Shown here: piece after piece, positions 8,095 through 14,552 of the stretch
Numbering within the stretch: position 1 is the first letter of the stretch
Layout: every line of letters starts with the position of its first letter
Translations under genes and position numbers: made by a program
Notes under the pieces: model-generated
Told to the model about the DNA's origin: nothing
Seen by the model: only the letters and a program-made list of their open reading frames with translations
Database searches by the model: none
DNA from: JAHBXC01 sp964350875
Lineage (GTDB): Bacteria > Planctomycetota > Phycisphaerae > Phycisphaerales > UBA1924
Reading direction: 5' to 3'
NCBI GenBank assembly: GCA_964350875.1
Contig: CAYGLT010000044.1
Span: 1-20,992, forward strand
DNA: 20,992 nt

Positions 8095-9177
8095 TCAGTG
8101 ATCGGGGACGCCGTCGCCGTCGTGGTCGTGGCTCATGTCGCCCGAGTTGGTCGGGGGGACGGCGGGCTGGCCTGCGCTGGGGTCGTTGAGGCCGAGCAGT
8201 TCGACATCGAAGACGAGCCATGAGTTGGGGGGGATGACGCCGCCCGCGCCGCGCTCGCCGTAGCCGAGGGAGGGCGGGATGAAGAGGCGGCGGGTCTCGC
8301 CGACCTTCATGCCGACGAGTCCTTCGTTCCAGCCGGCGATGACGCCGCCGGGGATCTCGACGGTGAAGGGCTGGCGACCCTGCTGCTTGCTGGTGTCGAA
8401 GAGTTGGCCGCTGGGGAGCCAACCGGTGTAGTGGACGGTGAAGGTGTCGCCTTCCTTGCTGACCTGCGCGTCGGCGGGGGCTTCCTTGACGATGATCGTG
8501 CGGAGTCCGGACTCGGACTTCTTGGCGACGGGCGCGGCGCCCTCGCGGTTGAGGGTGGCCTTGCCGCCCTCGGGGAAGGTCCAGACGGTGCTGCCCTGAG
8601 AGTCGAGGCCGACTTCCTCGATGGTCATCGAACTGGGCGAGTAGGTGAACTTGGAGCGCATCATGGTTGCGCCGCCGGCGTAGGTCGGGAAGTAGCCGTC
8701 GGTGTCGAGGGTGAGTGTGTCGGTGGCTTCGTCGTAGTTGGGGGTGAGGTCGCCGGTGACATCGAGTTGGCTCAGCGAGACGGGGCCGATGGCGTCCATG
8801 GCGGCGTAGAGGCCGGGCGCGGCGGCGACGCCGCCCGGGATGCGCACCATGCGGACCTTGGGCTCGCCTTCGAAGCGGAAGACCTGGAAGAAGACCTGGC
8901 CCATGGTTTCGCCGTCGCCGGTCTCGGCGGCGACGAAGAGGACGCGGTCGGCGTCGGTCGTGGGCATCGGGATGGCGATGATGCGGAGTTCGTCGGAGAC
9001 GAACGAGCCGCTCATGGCGCGCAGGATGTCATCGAGCAGCGCGTCGGGCTCGGGCGCGGGGCGAGCGGTCGCGGACGCGGCCTGCTGGTCCTGGGCAGCG
9101 GCGAGAGGAGCGGCGAGGCCGGCGATCGCCGCGAGGGCGATGGCCAGACGAGAAACGCGGCGGGGGGTCTTGCTCAT
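8095..9177 (-). CDS. Secreted FKBP-type peptidyl-prolyl isomerase with an extra N-terminal domain
   Basis: The protein has 360 residues. Residues 1-28 are a signal peptide (basic start, then LAIALAAIAGLAAPLAAA, cleavage before QDQQ), so it acts outside the inner membrane. The FKBP domain (about 240-330) keeps the classical active-site set: Y250, F260-D261, V279-I280, W283, Y306 and F323, in contexts such as VHYTGWL, GVIAGWNEGL and SLGYGERG. It should therefore catalyse cis-trans isomerisation of Xaa-Pro bonds. Residues ~45-215 form a separate beta-rich domain beginning LRAMSGSFVSDE; it faintly recalls CpeT/CpcT-like lipocalin folds, but I cannot confirm this. The tail holds DHDGDGVPD, a calcium-binding-like Asp/Gly motif. 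No clear Shine-Dalgarno is seen, and a 12-bp hairpin lies just 10 bases before the start. It ends at a strong terminator. Confidence 0.9.
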   Translation of the reverse strand: MSKTPRRVSRLAIALAAIAGLAAPLAAAQDQQAASATARPAPEPDALLDDILRAMSGSFVSDELRIIAIPMPTTDADRVLFVAAETGDGETMGQVFFQVFRFEGEPKVRMVRIPGGVAAAPGLYAAMDAIGPVSLSQLDVTGDLTPNYDEATDTLTLDTDGYFPTYAGGATMMRSKFTYSPSSMTIEEVGLDSQGSTVWTFPEGGKATLNREGAAPVAKKSESGLRTIIVKEAPADAQVSKEGDTFTVHYTGWLPSGQLFDTSKQQGRQPFTVEIPGGVIAGWNEGLVGMKVGETRRLFIPPSLGYGERGAGGVIPPNSWLVFDVELLGLNDPSAGQPAVPPTNSGDMSHDHDGDGVPDH

Positions 9178-9187
9178 GCGGAAAGTG

Positions 9188-9221
9188 TACGCCCCGGGAC
9201 GCTTTTCGTTCCCGGGGCGTA
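9188..9221 (-). promoter_or_regulatory. 12-bp inverted repeat between the recombinase and FKBP genes
   Basis: Bases 9188-9199 and 9210-9221 are perfect reverse complements (TACGCCCCGGGA / TCCCGGGGCGTA) around a 10-base loop. The repeat follows the recombinase stop by 40 bases and precedes the FKBP start by 10. No T-run follows on either strand. It may be a weak or Rho-assisted terminator for the recombinase gene, a stabilising hairpin, or a leader structure that limits FKBP translation. Confidence 0.5.
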
Positions 9222-9261
9222 GAGGAGACTTCCGTGATTGGTGTGAGCGGGGATTTGCCGC

Positions 9262-10311
9262 TCAACTGGCCTCGGCGCGGGGGTGGGCCTCGTCGTAGGC
9301 CTTGCGCAGTCGCTGCGCGGTGAGGTGGGTGTAGACCTGGGTGGTGCTGAGTGACTGGTGGCCGAGGAGTTCCTGCACGCTGCGCAGGTCGGCGCCGTTG
9401 TCCAGCAGGTGGGTGGCGAAGGAGTGGCGGAGGGTGTGGGGGCTGATGGAGGGATCCATGCCGACCTCCTTGAGGTACTTGTCGAGTTTGCGGCGGACGG
9501 AGCGTGAGGAGAGGCGGCCGCCGTGCTTGTTGACGAAGAGGGGGCGGACGGCGCGGTCCTCGTGCCAGACCGCCGAGAACCGGGGGTCGTTGCGGAGGAG
9601 GCGTGCGTAGGCGCGGATGGCGTTGAGGGCGTGGGCGCCGAGGGGCACGATGCGCTCCTTCTTGCCCTTGCCGCGGACATGGAGGGCCTCGCCCGTCTCG
9701 TCGAGGTCGTCGATGCCAAGGTCGACGAGTTCGGAGATTCGGATGCCGGTCGAGTACAGGGTCTCGAGGATCGCGCGGTCGCGCGAGCCCAGGACTTCCT
9801 TGTCGTCGGGCGCCGAGAGGAGCAGTTCGATCTGCTCGATGGTGATGGCCTTGGGGAGGCGCTTGTTCTGCTTGGGGGTGCGGATGAGCGTCATCGGGTT
9901 GCGCGCTGCGAACCCGCGGCGCTCGGCCCACTTGAAGAAGGAGCGGAGCGTGGCGATCTTGCGCGCCATGGTGGCGGGCGAGTACTGCTGATCGCTGAGG
10001 TGGGCGAGGTACTTGCGCACCAGGTCGGGGTCCATGTCGGCGAGGGCGGCGGTGATGGTTTTGGCCGGGCCGATTGAGCCGGCGACGGGCGCCGCGTTGC
10101 CCTGATTGCGCGCCGCCTCTGCCTCGCGGAGATCGAACGCCTTGCGCTCGGCGGCGTCGTCGATGGTGACATTGAGGTCGTCGGTAAGGAAGCCAACGAA
10201 CTGGCGGAGGTCCGCGCCGTAGCACCGCGCCGTGTAGGGGCTGAAGTGGCGTTCGTCGGTCAGATAGGCCAGGAACGCGTTGACGAGGGGCAGTGGGGAG
10301 GTTGCGCTCAT
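9262..10311 (-). CDS. Tyrosine recombinase, XerC/XerD family
   Basis: The catalytic set of a tyrosine recombinase is complete: R191 (TGIRISELV), the beta-hairpin Lys in KGKKERIVPL (about 215-218), H292 and R295 (PHTLRHSFATHL), H318 (LLGHQSL) and nucleophile Y327 (TTQVYTHL). The N-terminal SAM-like core-binding domain starts at about residue 5 (FLAYLTDERHFSPYT). Xer enzymes resolve chromosome dimers at dif during division. This protein has 349 residues against about 300 for typical Xer, because residues ~45-95 form an Ala/Asp-rich insertion in the core-binding domain. I chose the ATG at 10311; a TTG 18 bases upstream belongs to the GAAAGAGA ribosome-binding region. No phage or integron genes surround it, favouring a housekeeping Xer over an integrase. 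XerC cannot be separated from XerD here. Confidence 0.88.
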   Translation of the reverse strand: MSATSPLPLVNAFLAYLTDERHFSPYTARCYGADLRQFVGFLTDDLNVTIDDAAERKAFDLREAEAARNQGNAAPVAGSIGPAKTITAALADMDPDLVRKYLAHLSDQQYSPATMARKIATLRSFFKWAERRGFAARNPMTLIRTPKQNKRLPKAITIEQIELLLSAPDDKEVLGSRDRAILETLYSTGIRISELVDLGIDDLDETGEALHVRGKGKKERIVPLGAHALNAIRAYARLLRNDPRFSAVWHEDRAVRPLFVNKHGGRLSSRSVRRKLDKYLKEVGMDPSISPHTLRHSFATHLLDNGADLRSVQELLGHQSLSTTQVYTHLTAQRLRKAYDEAHPRAEAS

Positions 10312-10376
10312 GTGCGGGGTCTCTTTCAAGGTTTCGCGGCGAGGGTTCTCGTCGCGTGTGGTGGGCGGTGTGTTGT

Positions 10377-10562
10377 TCAGGCGGCGCGGCGCTGTTCGGA
10401 GGGGCGTGCGATGGAGCGGAGTTCGCTGAGGAGTTCCCGCTCGGATCGCCCGTCGGTGCGGATGCGGTAGGTGTGTGCGCCGCGGCGGAGCGTGAAATCG
10501 CGCGGCCGGTCGTGCGCGGCGTGGTCGTCGTTCGTGCTGGTGAGTCGTTGGAGGCGATCCAT
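10377..10562 (-). CDS. Small hypothetical protein, 61 residues
   Basis: The frame MDRLQRLTSTNDDHAAH to RPSEQRRAA sits in the space between the lipoprotein and recombinase genes, on the same strand. The ATG at 10562 has a good ribosome-binding site, AAGGAAAG, seven bases upstream. The frame could be extended further upstream, but that part would overlap the lipoprotein gene and lacks a better start. The product is charged and soluble, with a predicted beta segment (DFTLRRGAHTYRIRTD) and a helix (ERELLSELRSIA). I do not recognise the family. It spaces neatly: 47 bases after the lipoprotein stop and 65 before the recombinase start, so it may be co-transcribed with both. Confidence 0.6.
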   Translation of the reverse strand: MDRLQRLTSTNDDHAAHDRPRDFTLRRGAHTYRIRTDGRSERELLSELRSIARPSEQRRAA

Positions 10563-10609
10563 CGCCGGGCTTTCCTTGCTGGGCCGCCTCGGCGTGATGC
10601 CTAGGGCGG

Positions 10610-11446
10610 CTAACGGTCCGTCGTTCCCGCCTCGCTGACGAGCGTTCTGACGAGACGGATGCGTTCCGCTTCGATCAGGCGCTGGGCGAGGGAGTAACTC
10701 GCGAATTCCGCGAACAGCGGCATGCTCACGAGATATCGGCGCCATCCGAGGGCCGATACAGTGTCGTTTCGTCCTGCGGCGTAACTCTCCACGGCCATGA
10801 GCACCTCGTGGTTGCGGCCGTCGAAGAACTCGGCCGCGAACGACACGGGCGCGAGTGATTCGCGGGAGACATCGATGGCCGAGTCGGTCGCGGCCGCGTT
10901 GAGGAGCGAGGGGTCGGTCGAGAGTGGATCGTGCGTGCCCGGTCCGGGCGTGCCCATGGCGCCCGGTCGCGCGAAGAGCGCGAGGGCGAGGCCGTACTTG
11001 GGCGGGTCGTACGGGTCATAGCCCGTGATGGAGCCGACGATGATGCCGTCGAGCCCGAGGGCGTCGATGACGGCCTGGGCTTGTTGCGGCGAGTCGATCG
11101 AGTAGAGGCCGAGAGCCTGCATCATGCCGAGCGTGCGGTTCAGGGGGACGGTCGTGACGCCGCGGATCTGCTCGACCTGCTGGGTGAGCGTGTCGGTCAT
11201 CGCGAGGGTGTCGACGAGCGTGGTGCCCGACTCGTTGCGCAGGGGGGCGACGGCCCAGAGTGTTTCGGCGACTGCGCCCCGGCCTTCGTGGTAGGGGGCG
11301 ACCAGGACGCGCGGCGGGATGAGTTGCTCGCGGGGCACCTTGGAGGTGCACCCGGCGAGGATCACCCCTGCGGCGAGGGTCGCGGGCAGTGCCTTTCGGA
11401 TCGCGGCGCTGCGGAGCGTCGCGAGCATGCGCTGTGCGGTTGTCAT
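10610..11446 (-). CDS. Lipoprotein with CsgG/FlgO-like N-terminal region
   Basis: The 278-residue protein starts with a signal peptide ending in a lipobox, VILAGC, with the lipidated Cys at residue 33. The mature part has a segment (ETLWAVAPLRNESGT, then a helix TDTLTQQVEQIRGVTTVPLNRT) that resembles the strand-helix-strand start of CsgG, FlgO and TolB-N type envelope proteins. It contains GLDGIIVGSITGYDPYDPP, a common pattern in such lipoproteins. A specific role (secretion channel, flagellar outer-membrane component, other) cannot be set. The ATG at 11446 is preferred, with GAAAGG about 11 bases upstream; the TTG six codons earlier is part of that site. It lies 143 bases downstream of the TolB-like lipoprotein on the same strand, so the two may be an envelope pair. 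Confidence 0.75.
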   Translation of the reverse strand: MTTAQRMLATLRSAAIRKALPATLAAGVILAGCTSKVPREQLIPPRVLVAPYHEGRGAVAETLWAVAPLRNESGTTLVDTLAMTDTLTQQVEQIRGVTTVPLNRTLGMMQALGLYSIDSPQQAQAVIDALGLDGIIVGSITGYDPYDPPKYGLALALFARPGAMGTPGPGTHDPLSTDPSLLNAAATDSAIDVSRESLAPVSFAAEFFDGRNHEVLMAVESYAAGRNDTVSALGWRRYLVSMPLFAEFASYSLAQRLIEAERIRLVRTLVSEAGTTDR

Positions 11447-11516
11447 GGCGTCCGTGCCTTTCAAGCGGGGCTCCGCCCGCGTGGGTGAAATCAGGTGTGT
11501 CGTACTACTTTGCTCG

Positions 11517-11541
11517 GCTCATCGGCGTGCGCCGGATGAGC
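11517..11541 (-). terminator. Strong hairpin after the TolB-like gene (possible terminator)
   Basis: GCTCATC (11517-11523) pairs with GATGAGC (11535-11541), and GGCG (11524-11527) pairs with CGCC (11530-11533), giving 11 bp with one bulged G and a two-base apex. It lies 48 bases after the TolB-like stop. No U-tract follows on the minus strand, so termination is uncertain; it may instead separate or stabilise the two lipoprotein messages. Confidence 0.4.
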
Positions 11542-11588
11542 GGGAGCGTGCGCGCTCGGGCGTGCGGGCCCCGGACGGGCGGCGAGGA

Positions 11589-13157
11589 TCAGTGTTCGGG
11601 CTCGGTGTCGTCGCGCGAGGGGGCGAAGACGAAGTTGCTGGGCATGGTCGGCTTGCGCTGGGGCTCGTGGGCCGACGGGGCGCGGACGCCCTCGGGGAGC
11701 GGTGTGGGGATGCCGTGGACGATGGCCTCGGGCGAGCCGGGCTCCATGGAGATCTCGTCGTCGTTCTCGTGGTAGTAGGCGTCGGCCTGCGCGTTGTTGT
11801 TGGCCTTGGGCATTGCGGGGTTCGAGTAGTTGGGGTTCGACATCGCGGAGCGGCGCGGGGCGGGGTTGCCGACGCGGTCGGCGGGCGTGCGCTGGGAGTA
11901 GACGCCCGGCGCGTCGCCGCGGGCGGCGATCATGGCGCGGTCCGGACGGAGCGACCAGACATTGTCCTTGCCGCCGCGATCGGAGACGAAGTACAGGCGC
12001 CAGTCGGGGGCCCAGACGGGCATGAGGTTGACGAACTGGCCGCCGGTGAGACGAGAGCGGCCGGAGCCGTTCATCTCGACCATCCAGATGTCCGCGTTGG
12101 TGGGGCGTGCGCCGAGTTCGGAGCCGACGCCGCCTTCGGGATTGGGGATCGAGGCGAACGCGAGGCGCGTGCCGTCGGGCGACCAGGTCGGGTTGATGAA
12201 CGCGGCGACGGGGGACGACGCGATCTCGGTGGGGTTAATGGCTTCGCCTTGGACGAAGTCGATGGTCCAGACGGCGAAGAAGCGGTCGTCACGGTCGCGG
12301 GACTTCTGGAAGGCGATGGTGTCGCCCGTGGGGCTCCAACGCGGGAAGAGGCCGTGGCCGAGGTAGCGTGCGACGCCGGTGTGCATGGCGTCGATGACCC
12401 AGATCTCCCACTTGTTGCTCGCGGGGTTGAGGCGACAGAAGGCGAGGTGCTTGCCGTCGGGCGACCAGGTGGGGTGGAGTTCGTGGCTCTCGCCCTCGGT
12501 GAGTTGGATCGGCTGACCGCCGCCCACGCTCATGACGAAGATGTCCCAGGAGCCGTCGCGGTTCGAAGCGAACGCGATGCGGCGACCGTCGGGCGAGAAG
12601 GAGGGCATGATGTCCTGCCCGGGGTCGTTGGTGAGCCGGGTGACGGCGTGGCTGCCGATGGTCTTGATGTAGAGGTCAGCGCTCGAACTGTGCTGTGTGG
12701 ATGCGAAGGTGATCCACTGGCCGTCGCGCGAGATGTCGGGCTGGAAGTCGGCGCCGACCTGCGAGAAGGTGATCTGGCGGAGGTTCTCGGCGAAGTCGTC
12801 GCCCGAGGTGGAAGGCCCGCCGTGCGCGCCGCCCTCGGCGAGTTCGCCGAAGACATTGGGCGTGTTGCCGTGGGTGTTATTCCACGGGGCGAACGGGTCA
12901 GGGGACTCGTCCGCGTGGCCGCCCGGGGCGGAGGAGAGGGCGAAGGGGTCGGTGGGATCGGCGTGCTGCGCGTTGGATGCGTGCGGCGAGTTGGTCTGCG
13001 TCGCGGTGCGCGGCGAGTGCTGGTTCTGAGGGGCCGACGCGGTGTGCAGCGGCTGCGCGTTGATCGAGCAGCCGGCGAGCGCGGCGAGGGTGGCCGGGGT
13101 CAGGATCAGGCCGAGGGTGCGAAGGGCGGAGATGGTTGCGGTGTGCGAGAGCGGCAT
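11589..13157 (-). CDS. TolB-like beta-propeller lipoprotein (PD40 repeats)
   Basis: The protein has 522 residues. Residues 1-30 are a lipoprotein signal with lipobox LAGC and lipidated Cys at 30. An Asn/His/Ser/Pro-rich linker (31-125) leads to a six-bladed WD40-like propeller at about 130-410. Its blades carry the PD40 signature: FSPDGRRIAFASNRDG (187-202), WSPDGKHLAF (231-240), WSPTGDTIAF (274-283), WSPDGTRLAF (325-334) and WAPDWRLYFVSDRGG (382-396). A low-complexity tail (about 415-522) follows. In proteobacteria, periplasmic TolB works with Pal and colicin translocation, but it is not lipidated and carries an N-terminal alpha/beta domain missing here. This is therefore a TolB-like surface or periplasmic propeller rather than true TolB. 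The start has GAGGAG eight bases upstream. No tolA, tolQ, tolR or pal is nearby. Confidence 0.88.
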   Translation of the reverse strand: MPLSHTATISALRTLGLILTPATLAALAGCSINAQPLHTASAPQNQHSPRTATQTNSPHASNAQHADPTDPFALSSAPGGHADESPDPFAPWNNTHGNTPNVFGELAEGGAHGGPSTSGDDFAENLRQITFSQVGADFQPDISRDGQWITFASTQHSSSADLYIKTIGSHAVTRLTNDPGQDIMPSFSPDGRRIAFASNRDGSWDIFVMSVGGGQPIQLTEGESHELHPTWSPDGKHLAFCRLNPASNKWEIWVIDAMHTGVARYLGHGLFPRWSPTGDTIAFQKSRDRDDRFFAVWTIDFVQGEAINPTEIASSPVAAFINPTWSPDGTRLAFASIPNPEGGVGSELGARPTNADIWMVEMNGSGRSRLTGGQFVNLMPVWAPDWRLYFVSDRGGKDNVWSLRPDRAMIAARGDAPGVYSQRTPADRVGNPAPRRSAMSNPNYSNPAMPKANNNAQADAYYHENDDEISMEPGSPEAIVHGIPTPLPEGVRAPSAHEPQRKPTMPSNFVFAPSRDDTEPEH

Positions 13158-13169
13158 GAGGCGACTCCT

Positions 13170-13197
13170 CGGCCGTGGTTGGTTTGACCATCGGCCG
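13170..13197 (-). promoter_or_regulatory. Hairpin abutting the TolB-like ribosome-binding site
   Basis: CGGCCG at 13170-13175 and 13192-13197 pair, with a second inner pairing of TGGT (13176-13179) with ACCA (13187-13190). The 3' arm on the minus-strand message touches the GAGGAG Shine-Dalgarno at 13165-13170, so folding could influence translation of the TolB-like gene. Confidence 0.4.
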
Positions 13198-13310
13198 CGA
13201 TTGATCGGCGTGTCGTTCCGGCTCCGCCGGAGTCCACCTCGCCGGGCGTCGCGAGCCCGATCGGGGGGATCCCATCGTTTTCCGCCCGGCGCTCCGCGCC
13301 CAGGCCCTTA

Positions 13311-13399
13311 TCGGACCCCGCCGACGCTCGTCTTGAGCGAGCGGCTGAGGTCCGAAAGCGTGATCGGACGGATCGAAGGGGAAGATAAGTGCCGTCCGA
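13311..13399. promoter_or_regulatory. Four alternating complementary arms, possible RNA switch
   Basis: Arms TCGGACC (13311-13317) and GGTCCGA (13349-13355) pair, enclosing the small hairpin CGCTC/GAGCG (13325-13329, 13335-13339). Arms TCGGACGG (13364-13371) and CCGTCCGA (13392-13399) also pair. All four share the core TCGGAC or its complement, so arm 2 can instead pair with arm 3 (8-base loop) and arm 1 with arm 4. This is the arrangement of a two-state RNA, or of a multi-site DNA operator. Orientation is unknown. Confidence 0.45.
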
Positions 13400-13454
13400 A
13401 AAATGGCTCTGGTTCTCGGGGCACGGATCGGGAGTTGTGCGCGGCGTGCCGGAA

Positions 13455-13529
13455 AAGCGAAGCAGCCCGGCACGAGGGTAAGCGTCTCCTCCAAGACGCT
13501 CACACCACGCGACCGGGCCGCCTTCGCTT
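13455..13529. ncRNA. Candidate rod-shaped structured RNA
   Basis: From the outside in, AAGCGAAG (13455-13462) pairs with CTTCGCTT (13522-13529); GCCCGG (13465-13470) with CCGGGC (13513-13518); GGT (13477-13479) with ACC (13504-13506); and AGCGTCT (13481-13487) with AGACGCT (13494-13500). The apical loop is CCTCCA. That makes 24 pairs in one elongated hairpin with small internal loops. Read on +, the loop is an anti-Shine-Dalgarno sequence; read on -, it is UGGAGG. Either strand could be the functional one, and no promoter is evident. Confidence 0.4.
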
Positions 13530-13595
13530 CGGGTGCTCGCTGTTGACCGATCTCACAAAGGCAAACGCGAGCGAGATGTCAGACTACCGAAGTTG

Positions 13596-13632
13596 CGCCG
13601 TGAGGGAAGGGCCTTTGCGCGAATTCACGGCG
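13596..13632. promoter_or_regulatory. 8-bp hairpin downstream of the ANTAR regulator
   Basis: CGCCGTGA (13596-13603) and TCACGGCG (13625-13632) are perfect reverse complements with a 21-base loop. The element is 67 bases past the ANTAR stop on the minus strand. There is no U-tract, so if it ends that transcript it is not by the standard intrinsic mechanism. Confidence 0.35.
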
Positions 13633-13698
13633 TCTTGATGTTCGCATGAGCGACAGAGCGAGTCCGGGATGTGAAGATGGGCAAGATGCCGCAAGTCC

Positions 13699-14307
13699 TT
13701 AGCTGGCCGGAACTCGCACGACGCCGGCGGGGTCGTCGGCCGTGATGACCTGCTGCGCGATCTCGACGAGGGGCCTGCGAGCGCTGCGCGCGGCGCGCTG
13801 GAGCGCGAGGTGGGCGTCGGGCTCGCTCAGACCGCCGACTTCGACAAGGCGCCATTTGGCGCGCTCGGTGAGTTTGCGGTGCTCGAGGGTGCGACGCAGG
13901 TCGGCAGCGGCGGACTCTGACTCGATGCGCTTCTGCGCGTTGGCCCAGCCGACGCACATCGCCGAGCGGAGGTTGTCGGCGGTCGGGGGCTTCAGGACAT
14001 ACCCGAAGACGGGCGCGTTGGCGGCCCGCTGCACGAATTCCTCGGCGCCGTAGGCGGTGAGGAGGATCGACGGGATGCCCATGTCGGTCCAGAGTCGCTC
14101 GGCTGCCTGGATGCCGTCCATCTCGGGCATGCGGATGTCGACGAGTGCGGCCTTTGGACACATTTCTGTGGCAAGTTCGATCGCCTTGACACCATTCTGT
14201 GCCATGCCGACAACCTTCACACCCAAACCGGCGACGAGATCGCGCACGCTGCGAGCGATCAGCAGATCGTCTTCCGCAATCAGCACGGACTCAGGAAGCC
14301 ATGACAT
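13699..14307 (-). CDS. Response regulator with ANTAR RNA-binding output domain
   Basis: The 202-residue protein has a receiver domain (about 5-120) with acidic D13 and D14 (IAEDDLL), phosphoacceptor D57 (LVDIRMPEMDG), T84 and K106 (YVLKPP). A linker coiled coil (about 120-140) leads to a C-terminal ANTAR domain (about 135-190). There DLRRTLEHRKLTERAKWRLV, GGLSEPDAHLALQRAA and PLVEIAQQV follow the three-helix ANTAR pattern, including the AK(W) and the LSEPDAH turn. ANTAR regulators such as AmiR, NasR and EutV bind paired RNA hairpins and prevent transcription termination. I chose the ATG at 14307, with GGAGA eight bases upstream; upstream ATGs at 14340 and 14352 lack properly spaced sites. No histidine kinase is adjacent, so its phosphodonor is elsewhere. 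Confidence 0.9.
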   Translation of the reverse strand: MSWLPESVLIAEDDLLIARSVRDLVAGLGVKVVGMAQNGVKAIELATEMCPKAALVDIRMPEMDGIQAAERLWTDMGIPSILLTAYGAEEFVQRAANAPVFGYVLKPPTADNLRSAMCVGWANAQKRIESESAAADLRRTLEHRKLTERAKWRLVEVGGLSEPDAHLALQRAARSARRPLVEIAQQVITADDPAGVVRVPAS

Positions 14308-14552
14308 GCGGCCGTTCTCCGTGGAACCCGTAATCGGCATGACCTCCGGCATTGTCCCTCGCCATCGATCACTGTAAGCACATTGAAACGAATGCTTTCG
14401 GCGTCAGGGCCGGCGCACGCCGTCAGGCGTGAAGAGCCCGGAAGAATAGCCACTGTCCTGCATATCCGCGTGCGGCGTTCGGGAGGTTTTCGTGTGAATG
14501 GCCAATATTCGGGTTTTCCCGGGGGCGATGCCGCGGAGTCCTCGGGTCCGGA
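14308..14552. other. Spacer between TopoVI A and the ANTAR regulator
   Basis: This 245-base stretch should contain the regulator's promoter and the end of the TopoVI transcript. I see only short inverted repeats: CGGC/GCCG around GCAC near 14411-14422, and CGGG/CCCG around TTTT near 14511-14522. There is no clear terminator, and no supported gene. Confidence 0.4.

Larger units (their letters stand above)
13158..13698. other. 541-base gene-free region rich in inverted repeats
   Basis: No convincing protein fits here: the open frames are antisense extensions of the TolB-like gene or lack a ribosome-binding site. The region instead holds a chain of inverted repeats at 13170-13197, 13311-13399, 13455-13529 and 13596-13632. 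It lies between the ANTAR regulator stop and the TolB-like start, so on the minus strand it would be the trailer of one and leader of the other. It could also encode a separate RNA on either strand. I found no tRNA, RNase P, tmRNA or SRP RNA signature. Confidence 0.6.

Noticed and set aside
10312..10329. TTG start adding six residues to the recombinase
   Set aside because: The TTG lies inside the GAAAGAGA ribosome-binding region of the ATG at 10311; the same pattern occurs before the lipoprotein gene at 11446-11464.
11319..13187. 622-residue + strand open frame opposite the TolB-like gene
   Set aside because: Gly/Val/Arg-rich antisense shadow of the PD40 propeller; no domain, start signal or sensible composition.
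13448..13475. Possible SRP (4.5S) RNA because of a GGAA...GAAGCAGCC segment
   Set aside because: The conserved CC-GGAA-GG tetraloop context and the paired symmetric loop are missing; the surrounding bases pair into a different fold.
13481..13500. ANTAR target hairpin
   Set aside because: The six-base loop is CCTCCA on + and TGGAGG on -; neither has the A at position 1 and G at position 4 known for ANTAR sites, and no matching second hairpin with such a loop was found.
13551..13610. Possible cyclic-di-GMP-I riboswitch because of CACAAAGGCAAAC
   Set aside because: The second conserved block (GACGCAAAGC) and the tetraloop-receptor helix are not found at the expected distance.
13042..13638. 198-residue + strand open frame in the gene-free region
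   Set aside because: It overlaps the start of the TolB-like gene antisense, has no ribosome-binding site and an Arg/Ser/Gly-rich composition typical of shadow frames in GC-rich DNA.
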